Positions 50,301-58,619 of a stretch of 64,000 bases of DNA are shown here, in pieces (the first letter of the stretch is position 1; each line of letters starts with the position of its first letter). The notes beneath the pieces were generated by a model. It was not told the DNA's origin. It saw nothing but the letters and a program-made list of their open reading frames with translations, and ran no database searches. The stretch comes from Actinomycetota bacterium. GTDB lineage: Bacteria > Actinomycetota > Acidimicrobiia > Acidimicrobiales > Ilumatobacteraceae. Location: positions 62,001 to 126,000 of the forward strand of contig JACQZZ010000116.1 of assembly GCA_016213625.1 (NCBI GenBank). The letters run 5' to 3'. Position numbers and translations under genes: made by a program.

Positions 50301-52707
50301 GCTCACCGTCGACACCAACGACCCGACCGGCGACGTCACGGTGGCGCTCAGCGGCATCTCGACGACGACGGCCGACGGCACGTTCGACCCGCCGCGGGCA
50401 CCGCACGATGTGCAGGTGTTCCCGGTGCGCGACTACGTGTCCGCCGGTGGCTACGCCTCGGGTGAGCAGGTGCGCATCGAGGTGTACCGCGCGGGCAATC
50501 TGATCGCCCAGACGGCCTCCCTCGACCCGATCGACCAGGACCCGAGCGACATCGTGTTCAACGGTCTCGTCGAGGTCAACCACGCCGGCGGGTACGGCTG
50601 GCTCACGGAGACCCCCGACATCCTTCCGGGCGACGTCGTCCGGGCGGTGCGCCTGGACGGCCTCGGTGCCGTCATCGGCGCCGACCAGACCCACGTGGGT
50701 GACCTCACCGTCACCATGCCGGCCACGGAAGTGACCCCCGGCGTGGTGGTGGTCACCGGTACCGCTGCGGACGCCGACACCGGTGCGGCGCTCGTCGCCG
50801 GCTCGGTCGAGCCCCGCATCACCAGCACGACCGAACTGTTCGACGTGAACGGCCGTCGTGACATCCGCGGCGGCCTCGACGGCGTGGTCACCTGGAACGG
50901 CCCCGAGTGGACGGCCACGTTCAGCGGCCTCAGCCCTGCCGATGTGGCCAGGGCGGTCAACGGCGACAGCAAGGTCGTCTGGCTCGGTCGTGCGCCGCTG
51001 AACCTCAGCGAGCTCACGCACTGGGAGTGGGCCGAGATTCCTGGTCCGGACCCGACCTTCGCCGCCGCGGCTCCGTTCCACGAGCAGGAGCCGACGGTGA
51101 ACCCGACGGCCGCCGACATCGGGTTCTCCGGTGTCAGCGTGTCGAGCGCTCCGGTCACGATCACATTCCAGAACTCGGCCAACGCCAACCCCGGCGACCT
51201 GGGGTACGACCCGTCGGTGACGCCGCACGTCGTCGGCATCGTGGGTCTCCACGCCGGTGACTTCCACATCTCCAGCACCACGTGCACCGCACCGCTGGCA
51301 CCGGGAGGCACCTGCACCGTCAGCGTCTACCTCAACGCCACTGCGCTCGGCACTCGTGTCGCCTCGCTGTGGATCGACCACGACGGCGCCAACGGCGTCA
51401 CGTTGGTGCCGCTGTCCGGCATCGGTGTGGCAGTTCCCACGCTGACGTCGGCCACCGACCCGGTGGGGCACGGCTCGCTCGTGCACCTGCTCGGGACCAA
51501 CCTGGCGTCCACCACCGGCGTGACCATCGCCGGCATCCCGGTGGCGTTCACGGTGGTGTCCGACACGGCGGTCGACTTCATCGTGCCGTCTGGCGTGCCG
51601 ACGGTGCCTGGCGCTCCCTCGACGGCGGGCATCCTGCTCACTTCGGCGGCCGGATCTGCCTCGATCACCACCACGGTGTTGCCCGATGCGCCGATCATCT
51701 TCTCCGTGGGTCCGAACACGGGCAAGGCCGGCGACACGGTGACCATCACCGGTCTGCACCTGCTGGGCGCTTCGGTCACCTTCAACGGTGTGGCCGCGGT
51801 GGTGTCGGACAACACCGACACGTCGATCACCACAGTGGTGCCCGCCGGTGCGACCAGCGGTCTGCTGCGGGTGGCCAACATCGGCGGAGCGGCGACCTCG
51901 TCGTTCACGGTGATCCCGGCGCCCACCATCACCGGTTTCGCTCCGGCGACGGCTCGTCGTGGGGCGACCATCACGGTGAACGGCACCAACTTCCAGCCGG
52001 GCACCCTGGCGGTGACGTTCACCAACGCCACCGGCGGCAACGTCACGGTCACGCCCACCAACGTGACGGCGACGTCGTTCCGGGTGGTCGTGCCGAACGC
52101 TGCCGTGCAGGGTCCGGTCAGGGTGAGCGTCACCCGCCCGGCCCCGATCGGTACGCAGACCACCTCGGCGGTGTTCACGGTGGAGTTGGCTCCGGCCAAC
52201 ATCACGGTGGCGCCCACGTCGGGCGCAGCCGGCCAGACCGTCACACTCACGGGCAACAACTTCCTCACCACCACCAAGGTGTCCTTCAACGGTCGCAGTG
52301 CGACGTTCACCGTCGTGAACTCCCGCACCATCACCGCCACGGTGCCGGGCGGTGCCACCACGGGCACCATCCAGGTGGGCAACAGGTGGGGCAGTGCCAA
52401 CAGCCCGACGTTCACCGTCATCCAGCCGCCCACCATCACTGGGTTCACACCGGTGAGCGTGTCGACGTCGGCCGTGGCCGACAGCGCCCGTCGGGTCACG
52501 GTGAACGGTGCCAACGTCGGCTTCTCCACCTCGGTGGTGCTGGTGCGTGGTACCACGTCGGTGACGATGAACACCCCGGTCCGCTTCACCAACACCCAAT
52601 ACCCCTCCGTGGTGCCGGCCCGCACCCCGACGGGCGCCTACACCATCCGGGCCACCAACCCGGCGGGCACGGCGTCGTCGATCTCGACGTTCACCGTCAA
52701 CCCGTGA
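47398..52707 (+). CDS. Secreted giant repeat protein (triplicated module, HYDIN-like Ig and TIG domains)
   Basis: A 1769-residue exported protein. ATG 47398 has AGGGTG upstream. The signal peptide is basic (RSRRRP), hydrophobic (LQLLLAAMVLVVGAIPFL) and cleavable after QASA (residue 58). A module of about 215 residues occurs three times (about 47600-48250, 48990-49660, 50410-51050), each with RD(F/Y)VS near its start, EVNHPGG-CWE...TPNI-AGD in copies 1-2 (HAGGYGW in copy 3), an NxRRDxR-like turn and a WLG-P end. Between copies are choice-of-anchor-D/ASPM-SPD2-HYDIN Ig domains, and the last 425 residues are about five IPT/TIG domains. No sortase signal or C-terminal helix is visible, so it is secreted or held non-covalently. 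Function unknown; adhesion or envelope structure is likely. Confidence 0.9.
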   Translation: MGVFGIHTGGVALERGATDAQGPAAGSQRSRRRPLQLLLAAMVLVVGAIPFLPEQASADPLPAGVSNPPVTGSIISFPQRDFVSAEGWDETVFPAVDVQVLRPNPTNAADYIQIGVAHDVVPVNGFVEVNHPGGACWEGVTPNITAGDIVMLSGKDAIGGAVIARDATTTANVTITQTVTEIAPGSVEVRGRAVRADGSAIDAAELEMRLIGGSADRFDFNNRRDLRAPRDGTFTIDANGDWVAIISGLGQADVDRALAAESRAVWLGSNPAAGTEATIFEVGDGVVPGPTPECPNSPLQAAVVAPSRTQIDFPATEVTFSSAPETVTLLNAGAGALADLQVSAITVTGIDAADFHVTDTCIGTPVPVGGTCVVNVVFNPSAPGLKSAILQVQSNAGNSVVALDATGLATGAGEQTALGVARPAFLGFATRSQGNTSPPESVEIKNIGNVDMNISGISFGGANAGDYAVTATTCAGATVAPNATCSISLEFTPGGEGNRDAILTVAYNGTPVDVPLQGGGLVTTGIVPFDQFNGVELGVFTARDFVSNGGFEPDEVITSQIIRSGVVIGQGTAVAGLDGVAEVNHPGGGCWETTTPNIRAGDVLRVTRPDGRIYEMTTADVKVTARTAEVAPGIVEMKGYARDLTTGGPLPLDQIEARIIGASRDPFTINGRRSIRTGGGSEGTLTYDPISASNPDGVNWTATWDLSLQAPADVAHDVDLALTEENRILWLGRDPIALSEMTFWEDGADVFNGPGGSCTAPGQPASPGIAILPSAQTFPALAIETALPAESALRTFAVRNIGTAPLTISNVTFAGIAAGDFAVSGGLPGPIAPDGVGTITVRFTPQALGNRNATMRVHDNSIGTPHTATVTGFGVATSQPAALVTPTALVFPDTQVSVGSTPLTVTVTNEGGLPLSFDALPTVTGPNAGDFAVAGSSTCTLSSSLATTESCTIDVVFTPSDVNGRSATLTVDTNDPTGDVTVALSGISTTTADGTFDPPRAPHDVQVFPVRDYVSAGGYASGEQVRIEVYRAGNLIAQTASLDPIDQDPSDIVFNGLVEVNHAGGYGWLTETPDILPGDVVRAVRLDGLGAVIGADQTHVGDLTVTMPATEVTPGVVVVTGTAADADTGAALVAGSVEPRITSTTELFDVNGRRDIRGGLDGVVTWNGPEWTATFSGLSPADVARAVNGDSKVVWLGRAPLNLSELTHWEWAEIPGPDPTFAAAAPFHEQEPTVNPTAADIGFSGVSVSSAPVTITFQNSANANPGDLGYDPSVTPHVVGIVGLHAGDFHISSTTCTAPLAPGGTCTVSVYLNATALGTRVASLWIDHDGANGVTLVPLSGIGVAVPTLTSATDPVGHGSLVHLLGTNLASTTGVTIAGIPVAFTVVSDTAVDFIVPSGVPTVPGAPSTAGILLTSAAGSASITTTVLPDAPIIFSVGPNTGKAGDTVTITGLHLLGASVTFNGVAAVVSDNTDTSITTVVPAGATSGLLRVANIGGAATSSFTVIPAPTITGFAPATARRGATITVNGTNFQPGTLAVTFTNATGGNVTVTPTNVTATSFRVVVPNAAVQGPVRVSVTRPAPIGTQTTSAVFTVELAPANITVAPTSGAAGQTVTLTGNNFLTTTKVSFNGRSATFTVVNSRTITATVPGGATTGTIQVGNRWGSANSPTFTVIQPPTITGFTPVSVSTSAVADSARRVTVNGANVGFSTSVVLVRGTTSVTMNTPVRFTNTQYPSVVPARTPTGAYTIRATNPAGTASSISTFTVNP

Positions 52708-52713
52708 TCGAGC

Positions 52714-52739
52714 GGCCCTGACCGGCGACGGTCAGGGCC
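52714..52739. terminator. Terminator hairpin with GCGA tetraloop
   Basis: GGCCCTGACCG-GCGA-CGGTCAGGGCC, an 11-bp perfect stem with a GNRA loop, 7 bp after the giant gene stop. Confidence 0.7.
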
Positions 52740-52789
52740 GTCACGACCTCGCAGCGTCTGTCCCGTCGCTGCAGGATCCCACCCAGGGT

Positions 52790-52823
52790 GAAGAGCCGGC
52801 ACGGTCCACCGTGCCGGCTCTTC
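52790..52823. terminator. Bidirectional intrinsic terminator
   Basis: GAAGAGCCGGCACGG-TCCA with the perfect 15-bp complement, followed by AATT; it lies between the giant gene and the convergent MBL gene. Confidence 0.8.
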
Positions 52824-52844
52824 AATTGGTCGGGGAGACGGCGC

Positions 52845-54248
52845 TCAACGGCGCAGCAGGATGCGTTCGGCGTGCTCGGGCACCACGGCCTCCCAATCGA
52901 GCTCGTGCTCGATGCGCGCCCGGAGCGCCGCGGCAGCTGCGGGCTCGCCGTGCACCACGAACACGGTGGTGGGTGGGCGTGTGGCCGTGCGGACCCAGTC
53001 GACCAGCTCGCCGGCATCGGCGTGCACCGAGAACCCGGTGAGGTCGCAGATCTCCGCCTTCACCCGCACGTATTGCCCGTGGATCTTCACGCTCGTCGCA
53101 CCATCGAGCAGTTGTCGGCCCCGTGTCCCTGCGGCCTGGAAGCCCACCAACGCCACGGTGTTGCGCTCATCGGGGAGGAATCGCTCGAGGTGATGCACCA
53201 CGCGCCCGCCGGAGGCCATGCCGGCCCCGGCGATGATGATGGCCGAACCACCGTGTCGGGACACGGCCTTCGAACCTTCGGAGTCGAACACCTCCTCGAG
53301 CGCAGGAAGGTCGAAGACGTCGTCGGTGTCGTGCAGCGCGGTGCGCACGTCGGACGCGTGCTCCTGGAACGCTTCGCGGTAGATCTGCAGCGCGGCGAGT
53401 GCCATTGGACTGTCGACGTAGATGGGCACGTGCGGGAGTCGACCCTCGTCGGCCAGCTGGCGGAGGTGGAACAGCAGCACCTCGGTGCGGTCCACGGCGA
53501 ACGCGGGAATGATGACCTTTCCACCGCGACGTACGGTGCGATCGAGCACGTCGGCCAAGGCCTCGCGGGAGTGCTCACCCGCGTGTGATCGGTCGCCGTA
53601 GGTGCTCTCGACCACCAGGTAGTCGCAGCTGCCTGCCGGCGCCGGTGGCACGAGCAGCGGGTGGCTGGGTCGGCCGAGATCGCCGCTGAACTGCACCACC
53701 GGCCCGTCGGCGAGTTCGACGCGCACGGTGGCGGAGCCGAGGATGTGTCCGGCCGGGCGGAACGTCACCGTGACACCGTCGGCCGGCTGGAGCGGCGCAT
53801 CGAAGGAGTGCGAACGAAGATGCTCGAGTGCGGCCCACGCGTCGTCCTCGGTGTACAGCGCGAGTGCAGGATGGTGCCGCGAGTAGCCCGCCCGGTTGGC
53901 GTACTTGGCTTCCTCCTCCAGCAGGCGGGCGCTGTCGGGGAGCACCACCGACATCAGCCGGCCGGTGTCGAACGTGACGTGCACGTCGCCACGGAAGCCC
54001 GCCTTCACCAGTCGCGGCAGATAGCCGCAGTGGTCGAGGTGTGCATGGCTGATGACCACCGCGTCGAGCGTGCCCGGGTCCACCGGGAACGCCGACCAGT
54101 TCCGTTCGCGGAGTTCCTTCAGTCCCTGGAACAGGCCGGCGTCGAACAGCACGCGACGCCCGCCGTGCTCGATGAGGAACTTGCTGCCCGTCACCGTGCC
54201 GGCGGCGCCCAGCGGCACCAGCGTGGTGGGGGAGCCGTGAGCGGTCAT
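52845..54248 (-). CDS. MBL-fold beta-CASP protein (CPSF/RNase J-like family)
   Basis: A 467-residue metallo-beta-lactamase/beta-CASP protein of the type found widely in bacteria and archaea as predicted RNA-processing enzymes. Motifs are GTVTGSKFLI at the N-terminus, ISHAHLDHCG (metal site), FRPAGHILGSA, FSGDLGRP (Asp), ESTYGDRSHAG, PIYVDSPMA, GAGMASGGR and a late VHGE. All metal ligands appear present. ATG 54248 overlaps the HD-gene stop (ATGA). Confidence 0.9.
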   Translation of the reverse strand: MTAHGSPTTLVPLGAAGTVTGSKFLIEHGGRRVLFDAGLFQGLKELRERNWSAFPVDPGTLDAVVISHAHLDHCGYLPRLVKAGFRGDVHVTFDTGRLMSVVLPDSARLLEEEAKYANRAGYSRHHPALALYTEDDAWAALEHLRSHSFDAPLQPADGVTVTFRPAGHILGSATVRVELADGPVVQFSGDLGRPSHPLLVPPAPAGSCDYLVVESTYGDRSHAGEHSREALADVLDRTVRRGGKVIIPAFAVDRTEVLLFHLRQLADEGRLPHVPIYVDSPMALAALQIYREAFQEHASDVRTALHDTDDVFDLPALEEVFDSEGSKAVSRHGGSAIIIAGAGMASGGRVVHHLERFLPDERNTVALVGFQAAGTRGRQLLDGATSVKIHGQYVRVKAEICDLTGFSVHADAGELVDWVRTATRPPTTVFVVHGEPAAAAALRARIEHELDWEAVVPEHAERILLRR

Positions 54249-54793
54249 CGGTAGCGCGGGCGGGCGAACACTTCACGCACGAGAGGTTCGAAGTGCTCGA
54301 GCGGTTCGGTGGGACCGTTCGGGTCGAACGCCACCTGGTCCCAGTCGTCGGTGAACTGCTCGCACAGCGCGAACCACGGCTCATCGCGGTACTGCTCGCG
54401 CAGATCGGTGGGCATGCCGAAGTGCTGGTAGTAGTGGCGGCCCTGGAAGTCCTGGTGGTGATACAGCGTGTGGAAGACGTCGGGGCGCACGTACGGGCGC
54501 AGCATCTCGGCGGCGATGGGGCCGTGGTTGGGCACGCTGATGGCCTTGCCGATGTCGTGGCACAGCGACCCGACGACCACCTCGGCGTCGGCCCCGGCCC
54601 GCTCGGCGAGCGTGGCGGTCTGCAGGCAGTGCACGAGCTGATTGCAGGAGAAGCCGTCGGTGATGTCCTCGAGCGAGCGGAGCAGCATGAGGATGCGATC
54701 GGCCACTCGACCTTGGTTGGCGGCGGTTTCCTGACCGATGACGGCCCACTGCTCGGCGGTCGATTCGTCCATGCGCGTGAAGGTGTCGGTCAT
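54245..54793 (-). CDS. HD-domain protein (diiron oxygenase/phosphohydrolase clan)
   Basis: A 182-residue HD-fold protein. Metal residues are visible in LVHCLQTATLAE (His), GSLCHDIGKA (HD), TLYHHQDFQ (His-His) and FTDDWDQVAFDP (Asp). FTRMDESTAEQWAVIGQE is a typical opening of a group related to PhnZ-like HD oxygenases, so either hydrolase or mixed-valent diiron oxygenase activity is possible; the Lys/Tyr residues that define PhnZ cannot be judged by eye. The ATG at 54793 is preceded by CAGACT and six bases, an imperfect leaderless pattern. It is the first gene of a two-gene operon with the beta-CASP gene. Confidence 0.85.
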   Translation of the reverse strand: MTDTFTRMDESTAEQWAVIGQETAANQGRVADRILMLLRSLEDITDGFSCNQLVHCLQTATLAERAGADAEVVVGSLCHDIGKAISVPNHGPIAAEMLRPYVRPDVFHTLYHHQDFQGRHYYQHFGMPTDLREQYRDEPWFALCEQFTDDWDQVAFDPNGPTEPLEHFEPLVREVFARPRYR

Positions 54794-54883
54794 GCGCCCA
54801 GTCTGCCATGCCAGAAATCTGAAGTTCCGATGCGGGGTCGCTCCGCTTCGCTGGCAGCACTCGCCGGGGTGAAAGCTCCTGCG

Positions 54884-56155
54884 ATGGACTTCGATCTGCC
54901 CCAGGACCTCCTCGACCTGCTCGCCGAACTGGACGTGTTCATCGAACAGGTGATCAAGCCACTCGAGCAGCAGGACGACAACATCCGCTTCTTCGATCAC
55001 CGGCGCGAGGACGCGCGCACCAACTGGGAGGACCAAGGGCTTCCCACGGAGGAGTGGGAGCAGTTGCTGTACAAGGTGAAGCGAATGGCCGACGACGCCG
55101 GCTTCTACCGCTACCCGTTCCCCACCGAGTTCGGTGGTCGCAACGGCACCAACCTCGGCATGGCCGTCATTCGCGAGCACCTGGCGCGCAAGGGCCTGGG
55201 CCTGCACAACGACCTGCAGAACGAACACAGCATCGTCGGCAACAACGTCGGTCTGCTGTTGATGATCGCCTACGGCACCGACGAGCAGAAGGCCGAGTGG
55301 ATCGACGACCTCGCAGAGGGTCGCCGCGGGTTCGCCTTCGGCATCACCGAGCCGAACCACGGCAGCGATGCCACGCACATGGAGACCACCGCGGTCCGCG
55401 ACGGCGACGAGTGGGTGATCACCGGTGAGAAGACGTGGAACACCGGCATCCACAAGGCGCAGTACGACATGATCATGGCCCGCACCAGTGGCAAGGCCGG
55501 CGACGGCGACGGCATCACCGCGTTCCTCGTCCCCACGAGCAGCGAGGGGTTCGAGGTCGTGGAGTACCTGTGGACGTTCAACATGCCCACCGATCACGCG
55601 CATGTGCGGCTCACCGATGTGCGCGTGCCGGCCAATGCCGTGTTCGGTGGCGAGGGCCGCGGCCTGCAGGTGGTGCAGCACTTCTTCAACGAGAACCGCA
55701 TCCGTCAGGCGGCATCGTCACTGGGTGCGGCGCAGTTCTGCATCGACGAGGCTGTGCAGTACGCGAAGGAACGTCGGCCGTTCGGCAAGGCGCTCGCCAC
55801 CAATCAGGGCATCCAGTTCCCCTTGGTCGAGTTGCAGACGCAGTGCGAGATGCTGCGCGCGCTCATCCACAAGACCGCGTGGATGATGGACAAGTACGGC
55901 GCGTTCAGCCAGAGCGACAAGGTCAGCATGTGCAACTACTGGGCCAACCGGCTGTGCTGCGATGCCGCCGATCGGGCCATGCAGGTGCACGGCGGCATGG
56001 GCTACTCGCGGCACAAGCCGTTCGAGCACATCTACCGCCACCACCGGCGCTACCGCATCACCGAGGGCGCGGAGGAGATCCAGATGCGCCGCGTGGCCGG
56101 CTACATGTTCGGCTTCATGAGCCAACGTGCACCCAAAGGCGTGTCGGCCGACTGA
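54884..56155 (+). CDS. Acyl-CoA dehydrogenase family protein
   Basis: A 423-residue FAD enzyme. FAFGITEPNHGSDATHMETTAV is the FAD/substrate signature, GEKTWNTGIHKAQYDMIMART follows, RPFGKALATNQGIQFPLVELQ is the second ACAD signature region, and the end has MQVHGGMGYSRHKPFEHIYRHHRRYRITEGAEEI with the conserved Arg and Glu. It would introduce an alpha-beta double bond into an acyl-CoA; chain length is not evident. Its stop directly abuts the convergent DUF2510 gene. Confidence 0.93.
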   Translation: MDFDLPQDLLDLLAELDVFIEQVIKPLEQQDDNIRFFDHRREDARTNWEDQGLPTEEWEQLLYKVKRMADDAGFYRYPFPTEFGGRNGTNLGMAVIREHLARKGLGLHNDLQNEHSIVGNNVGLLLMIAYGTDEQKAEWIDDLAEGRRGFAFGITEPNHGSDATHMETTAVRDGDEWVITGEKTWNTGIHKAQYDMIMARTSGKAGDGDGITAFLVPTSSEGFEVVEYLWTFNMPTDHAHVRLTDVRVPANAVFGGEGRGLQVVQHFFNENRIRQAASSLGAAQFCIDEAVQYAKERRPFGKALATNQGIQFPLVELQTQCEMLRALIHKTAWMMDKYGAFSQSDKVSMCNYWANRLCCDAADRAMQVHGGMGYSRHKPFEHIYRHHRRYRITEGAEEIQMRRVAGYMFGFMSQRAPKGVSAD

Positions 56156-57289
56156 TCACGCGCCGAGGCGCGACCTGATGCCGGCTCGCACCTGATCAGC
56201 GCCGGCCGCGACATCGGCCGCCGTGGGCGTGAACACCCAGTCGGCGGTGTTCGTGAACCCGCTGAAGCCGTACTGCCCGTCGGCCCAGTACTCGTACACG
56301 AATCGTCCGTACCGCTCGTAGCGGCCCTCGGACGCGCGGGTGAACGCGTACGCGATGCCGTCGAGCGATGTGCTGTACCGGTCCGACGAGGTGACCATCA
56401 GTACCTGGTCAGCTGCTCCTGCCGTCTCGACGGCACTGCCGGCGTACGTGTCGATCTGCCACATCGCGTCCACCTCGGCGTCGAACACGAGCAGCTCCGA
56501 CTCGGGCACCGCGGAGATGGCCGGGGTGGTGGAGCACGCCGCCGTCTGCGCCGCGATGTCGGCGATGAATGCGGTGGCATCGGCTTCGGTGGGGAAGGCG
56601 TACCCCTCGATGCCGAACCACGCGGTGGACGGCAGGTCCCAGCTCGGGCCATCGACCTGTGCGGCACTGCCTCTCGCAATGGCCGACGCCGTGCCGTTGG
56701 GCCCGTTGCAGAATCCGGAGTCCGTGTCGGGCTCGTGCCCACTGGTGGTGTCGCTGTAGAGCGCCCAGTCGGCGGGTACGTCGGCCGCCGTGGGCATCGA
56801 CGCGGCGAGGAGTTCGGGGTCTGTCGGCGGTGGCACGGTGATGGCGATGGTGGTGACGACCGTCGACGGCACCGTCGGCACTGCGGTGGTGGGAGCCGGA
56901 CTGGTGGGCGCGGAGGCGATGGTGGCGTCTGCCGTGGGGGTCGACGCGTCGCCGAGGGTGTCGTCGTCGCCATCGCCGCGCAGCAACAGGAACGTGCCCA
57001 CGCCGAGCGCTGCAGCCACGACGATCGCGATCGCCACGACCGGCCCCTTCGATCGCTGCGAAGGTGCGGGCGGAGTGGGGATCGGGGCTATTGGCGGGGC
57101 GGCGGCCGCGAGGGTCGGTGGCGCCATGGTCGGAGCCGACCACATCGGGTGTGGGGGAGCGGTCGGTGTGTGCAGCGGGTCGATTCCCGCGATGCCGTGG
57201 TCGCTGACGTGCTCGGTCCACTGCTGGCTGTCCCACCAGCGGTATTCGTGACGGTGCAGCGGGTCGGGCTGCCACGAGGGCGTGGTCAT
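56156..57289 (-). CDS. DUF2510-TM protein with extracellular sensor-like domain
   Basis: A 377-residue membrane-anchored protein. It begins PSWQPDPLHRHEYRWWDSQQW (DUF2510), continues HVSDHGIAGIDPL, very like HVSDGGQTAIDPL in the other DUF2510 protein of the window, then a Pro/Ala linker, one helix at about 84-104 (VVAIAIVVAAALGVGTFLLL), a Thr/Pro linker and an extracellular domain of about 210 residues with two Cys. That domain vaguely resembles PknH/LppH-type sensor domains; I am not sure. AAGGAGG precedes ATG 57289. Confidence 0.83.
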   Translation of the reverse strand: MTTPSWQPDPLHRHEYRWWDSQQWTEHVSDHGIAGIDPLHTPTAPPHPMWSAPTMAPPTLAAAAPPIAPIPTPPAPSQRSKGPVVAIAIVVAAALGVGTFLLLRGDGDDDTLGDASTPTADATIASAPTSPAPTTAVPTVPSTVVTTIAITVPPPTDPELLAASMPTAADVPADWALYSDTTSGHEPDTDSGFCNGPNGTASAIARGSAAQVDGPSWDLPSTAWFGIEGYAFPTEADATAFIADIAAQTAACSTTPAISAVPESELLVFDAEVDAMWQIDTYAGSAVETAGAADQVLMVTSSDRYSTSLDGIAYAFTRASEGRYERYGRFVYEYWADGQYGFSGFTNTADWVFTPTAADVAAGADQVRAGIRSRLGA

Positions 57290-57369
57290 GGCGCGCCTCC
57301 TTGGAGGTTCCTGTCTCTCACCTACCGCGTTCCGGGTGCCCCGGGGAAGGGGCGTTGGTCATCGCTCGG

Positions 57370-58083
57370 TCAGCGGCCGAAGACCTCGAAGAAGTGCTCC
57401 CGCATCGCACGCCACGACCGGAGGTCGCTGGGTTCGTGGTACTGGAAGCCGGGCCGGCTGCCGTCGGCCAGCCGGTTGGTGAAGCTGTGGCCCGCGCCAC
57501 TGTGCACGAGCATCTGCCAGTCGACACCGGCAGCGTTCATCTCCGCTTCGAAGTCGGCGCGCTGTGAGGGCGGGATGATCGGGTCGTCGACGCCGATGCA
57601 CACCAGCACGGCCCCCGTGATGTTGGCGGCGTCGGTGGGCGTGGCATTGGCGAGGCCACTGTGGAATCCCACGATGGCGTGCACCGGCGCACCGCCCCGT
57701 CCGAGCTCGAGCGACATCGTGCCGCCGAAGCAGTAGCCCATCGCGCCGACCCGCGAGCGATCGGCCCGAGGATGGTCGAGCAACAGCTCCAACGCCACCG
57801 ATGCTCGCCGGCGTGTCTCGGCCTGATCGGCCATCAACGCACCCAGGCGAGGCATCACCTGGTCCCCGTCGAGCGGCTTGCCGTCGCCCCAGTAGTCGAG
57901 TGCCAGCGCCACGTAGCCGAGCTCGTCGGCGAGACGACGAGCTCGTGACCGGGCGTGATCCGTCAGGCCCGGGCCCTCGTGACACACGAGGACGGCGGGC
58001 CGGGGGTCGCTGCCGTCGGGGACCGCGAGGTGCCCCACGTACCGAACGTCGTCGATGAAGTACTCGATGTCCTCGCTGTGCAT
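57370..58083 (-). CDS. Dienelactone hydrolase family protein
   Basis: A 237-residue alpha/beta hydrolase of the DLH type. The nucleophile elbow is GAMGYCFGGTMSLEL with Cys, the Asp is in IGVDDPIIPP and the His in HSGAGHSFTNR, so the Cys-Asp-His triad is complete. PAVLVCHEGPGLTDHARS is the usual N-terminal strand. Some members open dienelactones in chloroaromatic breakdown, others act on unrelated esters. ATG 58083 has TAGTTT six bases upstream. Divergent from the next gene, 47 bp apart. Confidence 0.92.
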   Translation of the reverse strand: MHSEDIEYFIDDVRYVGHLAVPDGSDPRPAVLVCHEGPGLTDHARSRARRLADELGYVALALDYWGDGKPLDGDQVMPRLGALMADQAETRRRASVALELLLDHPRADRSRVGAMGYCFGGTMSLELGRGGAPVHAIVGFHSGLANATPTDAANITGAVLVCIGVDDPIIPPSQRADFEAEMNAAGVDWQMLVHSGAGHSFTNRLADGSRPGFQYHEPSDLRSWRAMREHFFEVFGR

Positions 58084-58089
58084 CGCCGC

Positions 58090-58095
58090 AAACTA
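58090..58095 (-). promoter_or_regulatory. -10 box, leaderless dienelactone hydrolase gene
   Basis: TAGTTT on the minus strand, six bases, ATG 58083. Confidence 0.5.
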
Positions 58096-58118
58096 TCCGA
58101 GCCGCATGGAGCCCGCAG

Positions 58119-58124
58119 TAGCGT
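58119..58124 (+). promoter_or_regulatory. -10 box, leaderless membrane protein gene
   Basis: TAGCGT, six bases, ATG 58131; back to back with the box of the divergent hydrolase. Confidence 0.5.
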
Positions 58125-58130
58125 TGATCC

Positions 58131-58580
58131 ATGTACCGAAACCTGCTGCTCACCGTGCACCTGGCGTCCATGGCCGCATGGCTGGGATGCAACTTCACGC
58201 AACTGTTCCTCACCCCGTCGTTCGCCCGTCGCGGTGGCGACGCCGCAGTCGCCTGGTTCGAAGCGGGTGCGCGGCTCGCTCGCCGCTACTACAACGTGGC
58301 CGGCGTCGGGTTGGGTGTCACCGGTGTGTTGATGGTGCAGCACGGCGGCTTCTCGTGGTCGTCCGGCTTCATCTGGGTGGGCGTCGCTGCGCTGGTGATC
58401 GGTGCGGCGCTCGGCATCGCACACTTCGCTCCCGAGGGTGATCGGTTGGCGGCCGCCCAGGCCTCCGGCGATGCGGAGACGGTGCAGCGCTCGCTTCGGC
58501 GCTACACGGCCGGCGCGGTGCTCGACACGTCCATCGTGCTGTTGACCGTGCTCTCGATGGTGGCGAAGTGGCGCTCGTGA
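58131..58580 (+). CDS. Four-helix membrane protein (DUF2269/CopD-like)
   Basis: A 149-residue membrane protein with four helices: NLLLTVHLASMAAWLGCNF, YYNVAGVGLGVTGVLMV, FIWVGVAALVIGAALGIA and VLDTSIVLLTVLSMVAKW. The start YRNLLLTVHLASMAAWLG resembles the first helix of DUF2269 and CopD-type proteins, where a His in that helix is conserved. Function unknown. Confidence 0.78.
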   Translation: MYRNLLLTVHLASMAAWLGCNFTQLFLTPSFARRGGDAAVAWFEAGARLARRYYNVAGVGLGVTGVLMVQHGGFSWSSGFIWVGVAALVIGAALGIAHFAPEGDRLAAAQASGDAETVQRSLRRYTAGAVLDTSIVLLTVLSMVAKWRS

Positions 58581-58611
58581 GCGACCTCGCTCCGGCACTT
58601 CACGGCTGGGC

Positions 58612-58617
58612 TAAGGT
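58612..58617 (+). promoter_or_regulatory. -10 box of the PotA-like gene
   Basis: TAAGGT; the predicted transcript start (about 58624) falls inside the operator-like motif at 58620-58636. Confidence 0.4.
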
Positions 58618-58619
58618 TT

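Noticed and set aside
47332-52599. A 1755-codon open frame on the minus strand opposite the giant surface gene
   Set aside because: It is a reflection of the strong G/C third-position bias of the real gene. Its translation is Arg/His/Gly-rich without domains, while the plus-strand gene has a signal peptide, repeats and known Ig/TIG domains.
54245-54793. Naming the HD gene phnZ
   Set aside because: The fold and metal residues fit, but there is no phosphonate gene nearby and the residues that define PhnZ cannot be judged by eye.
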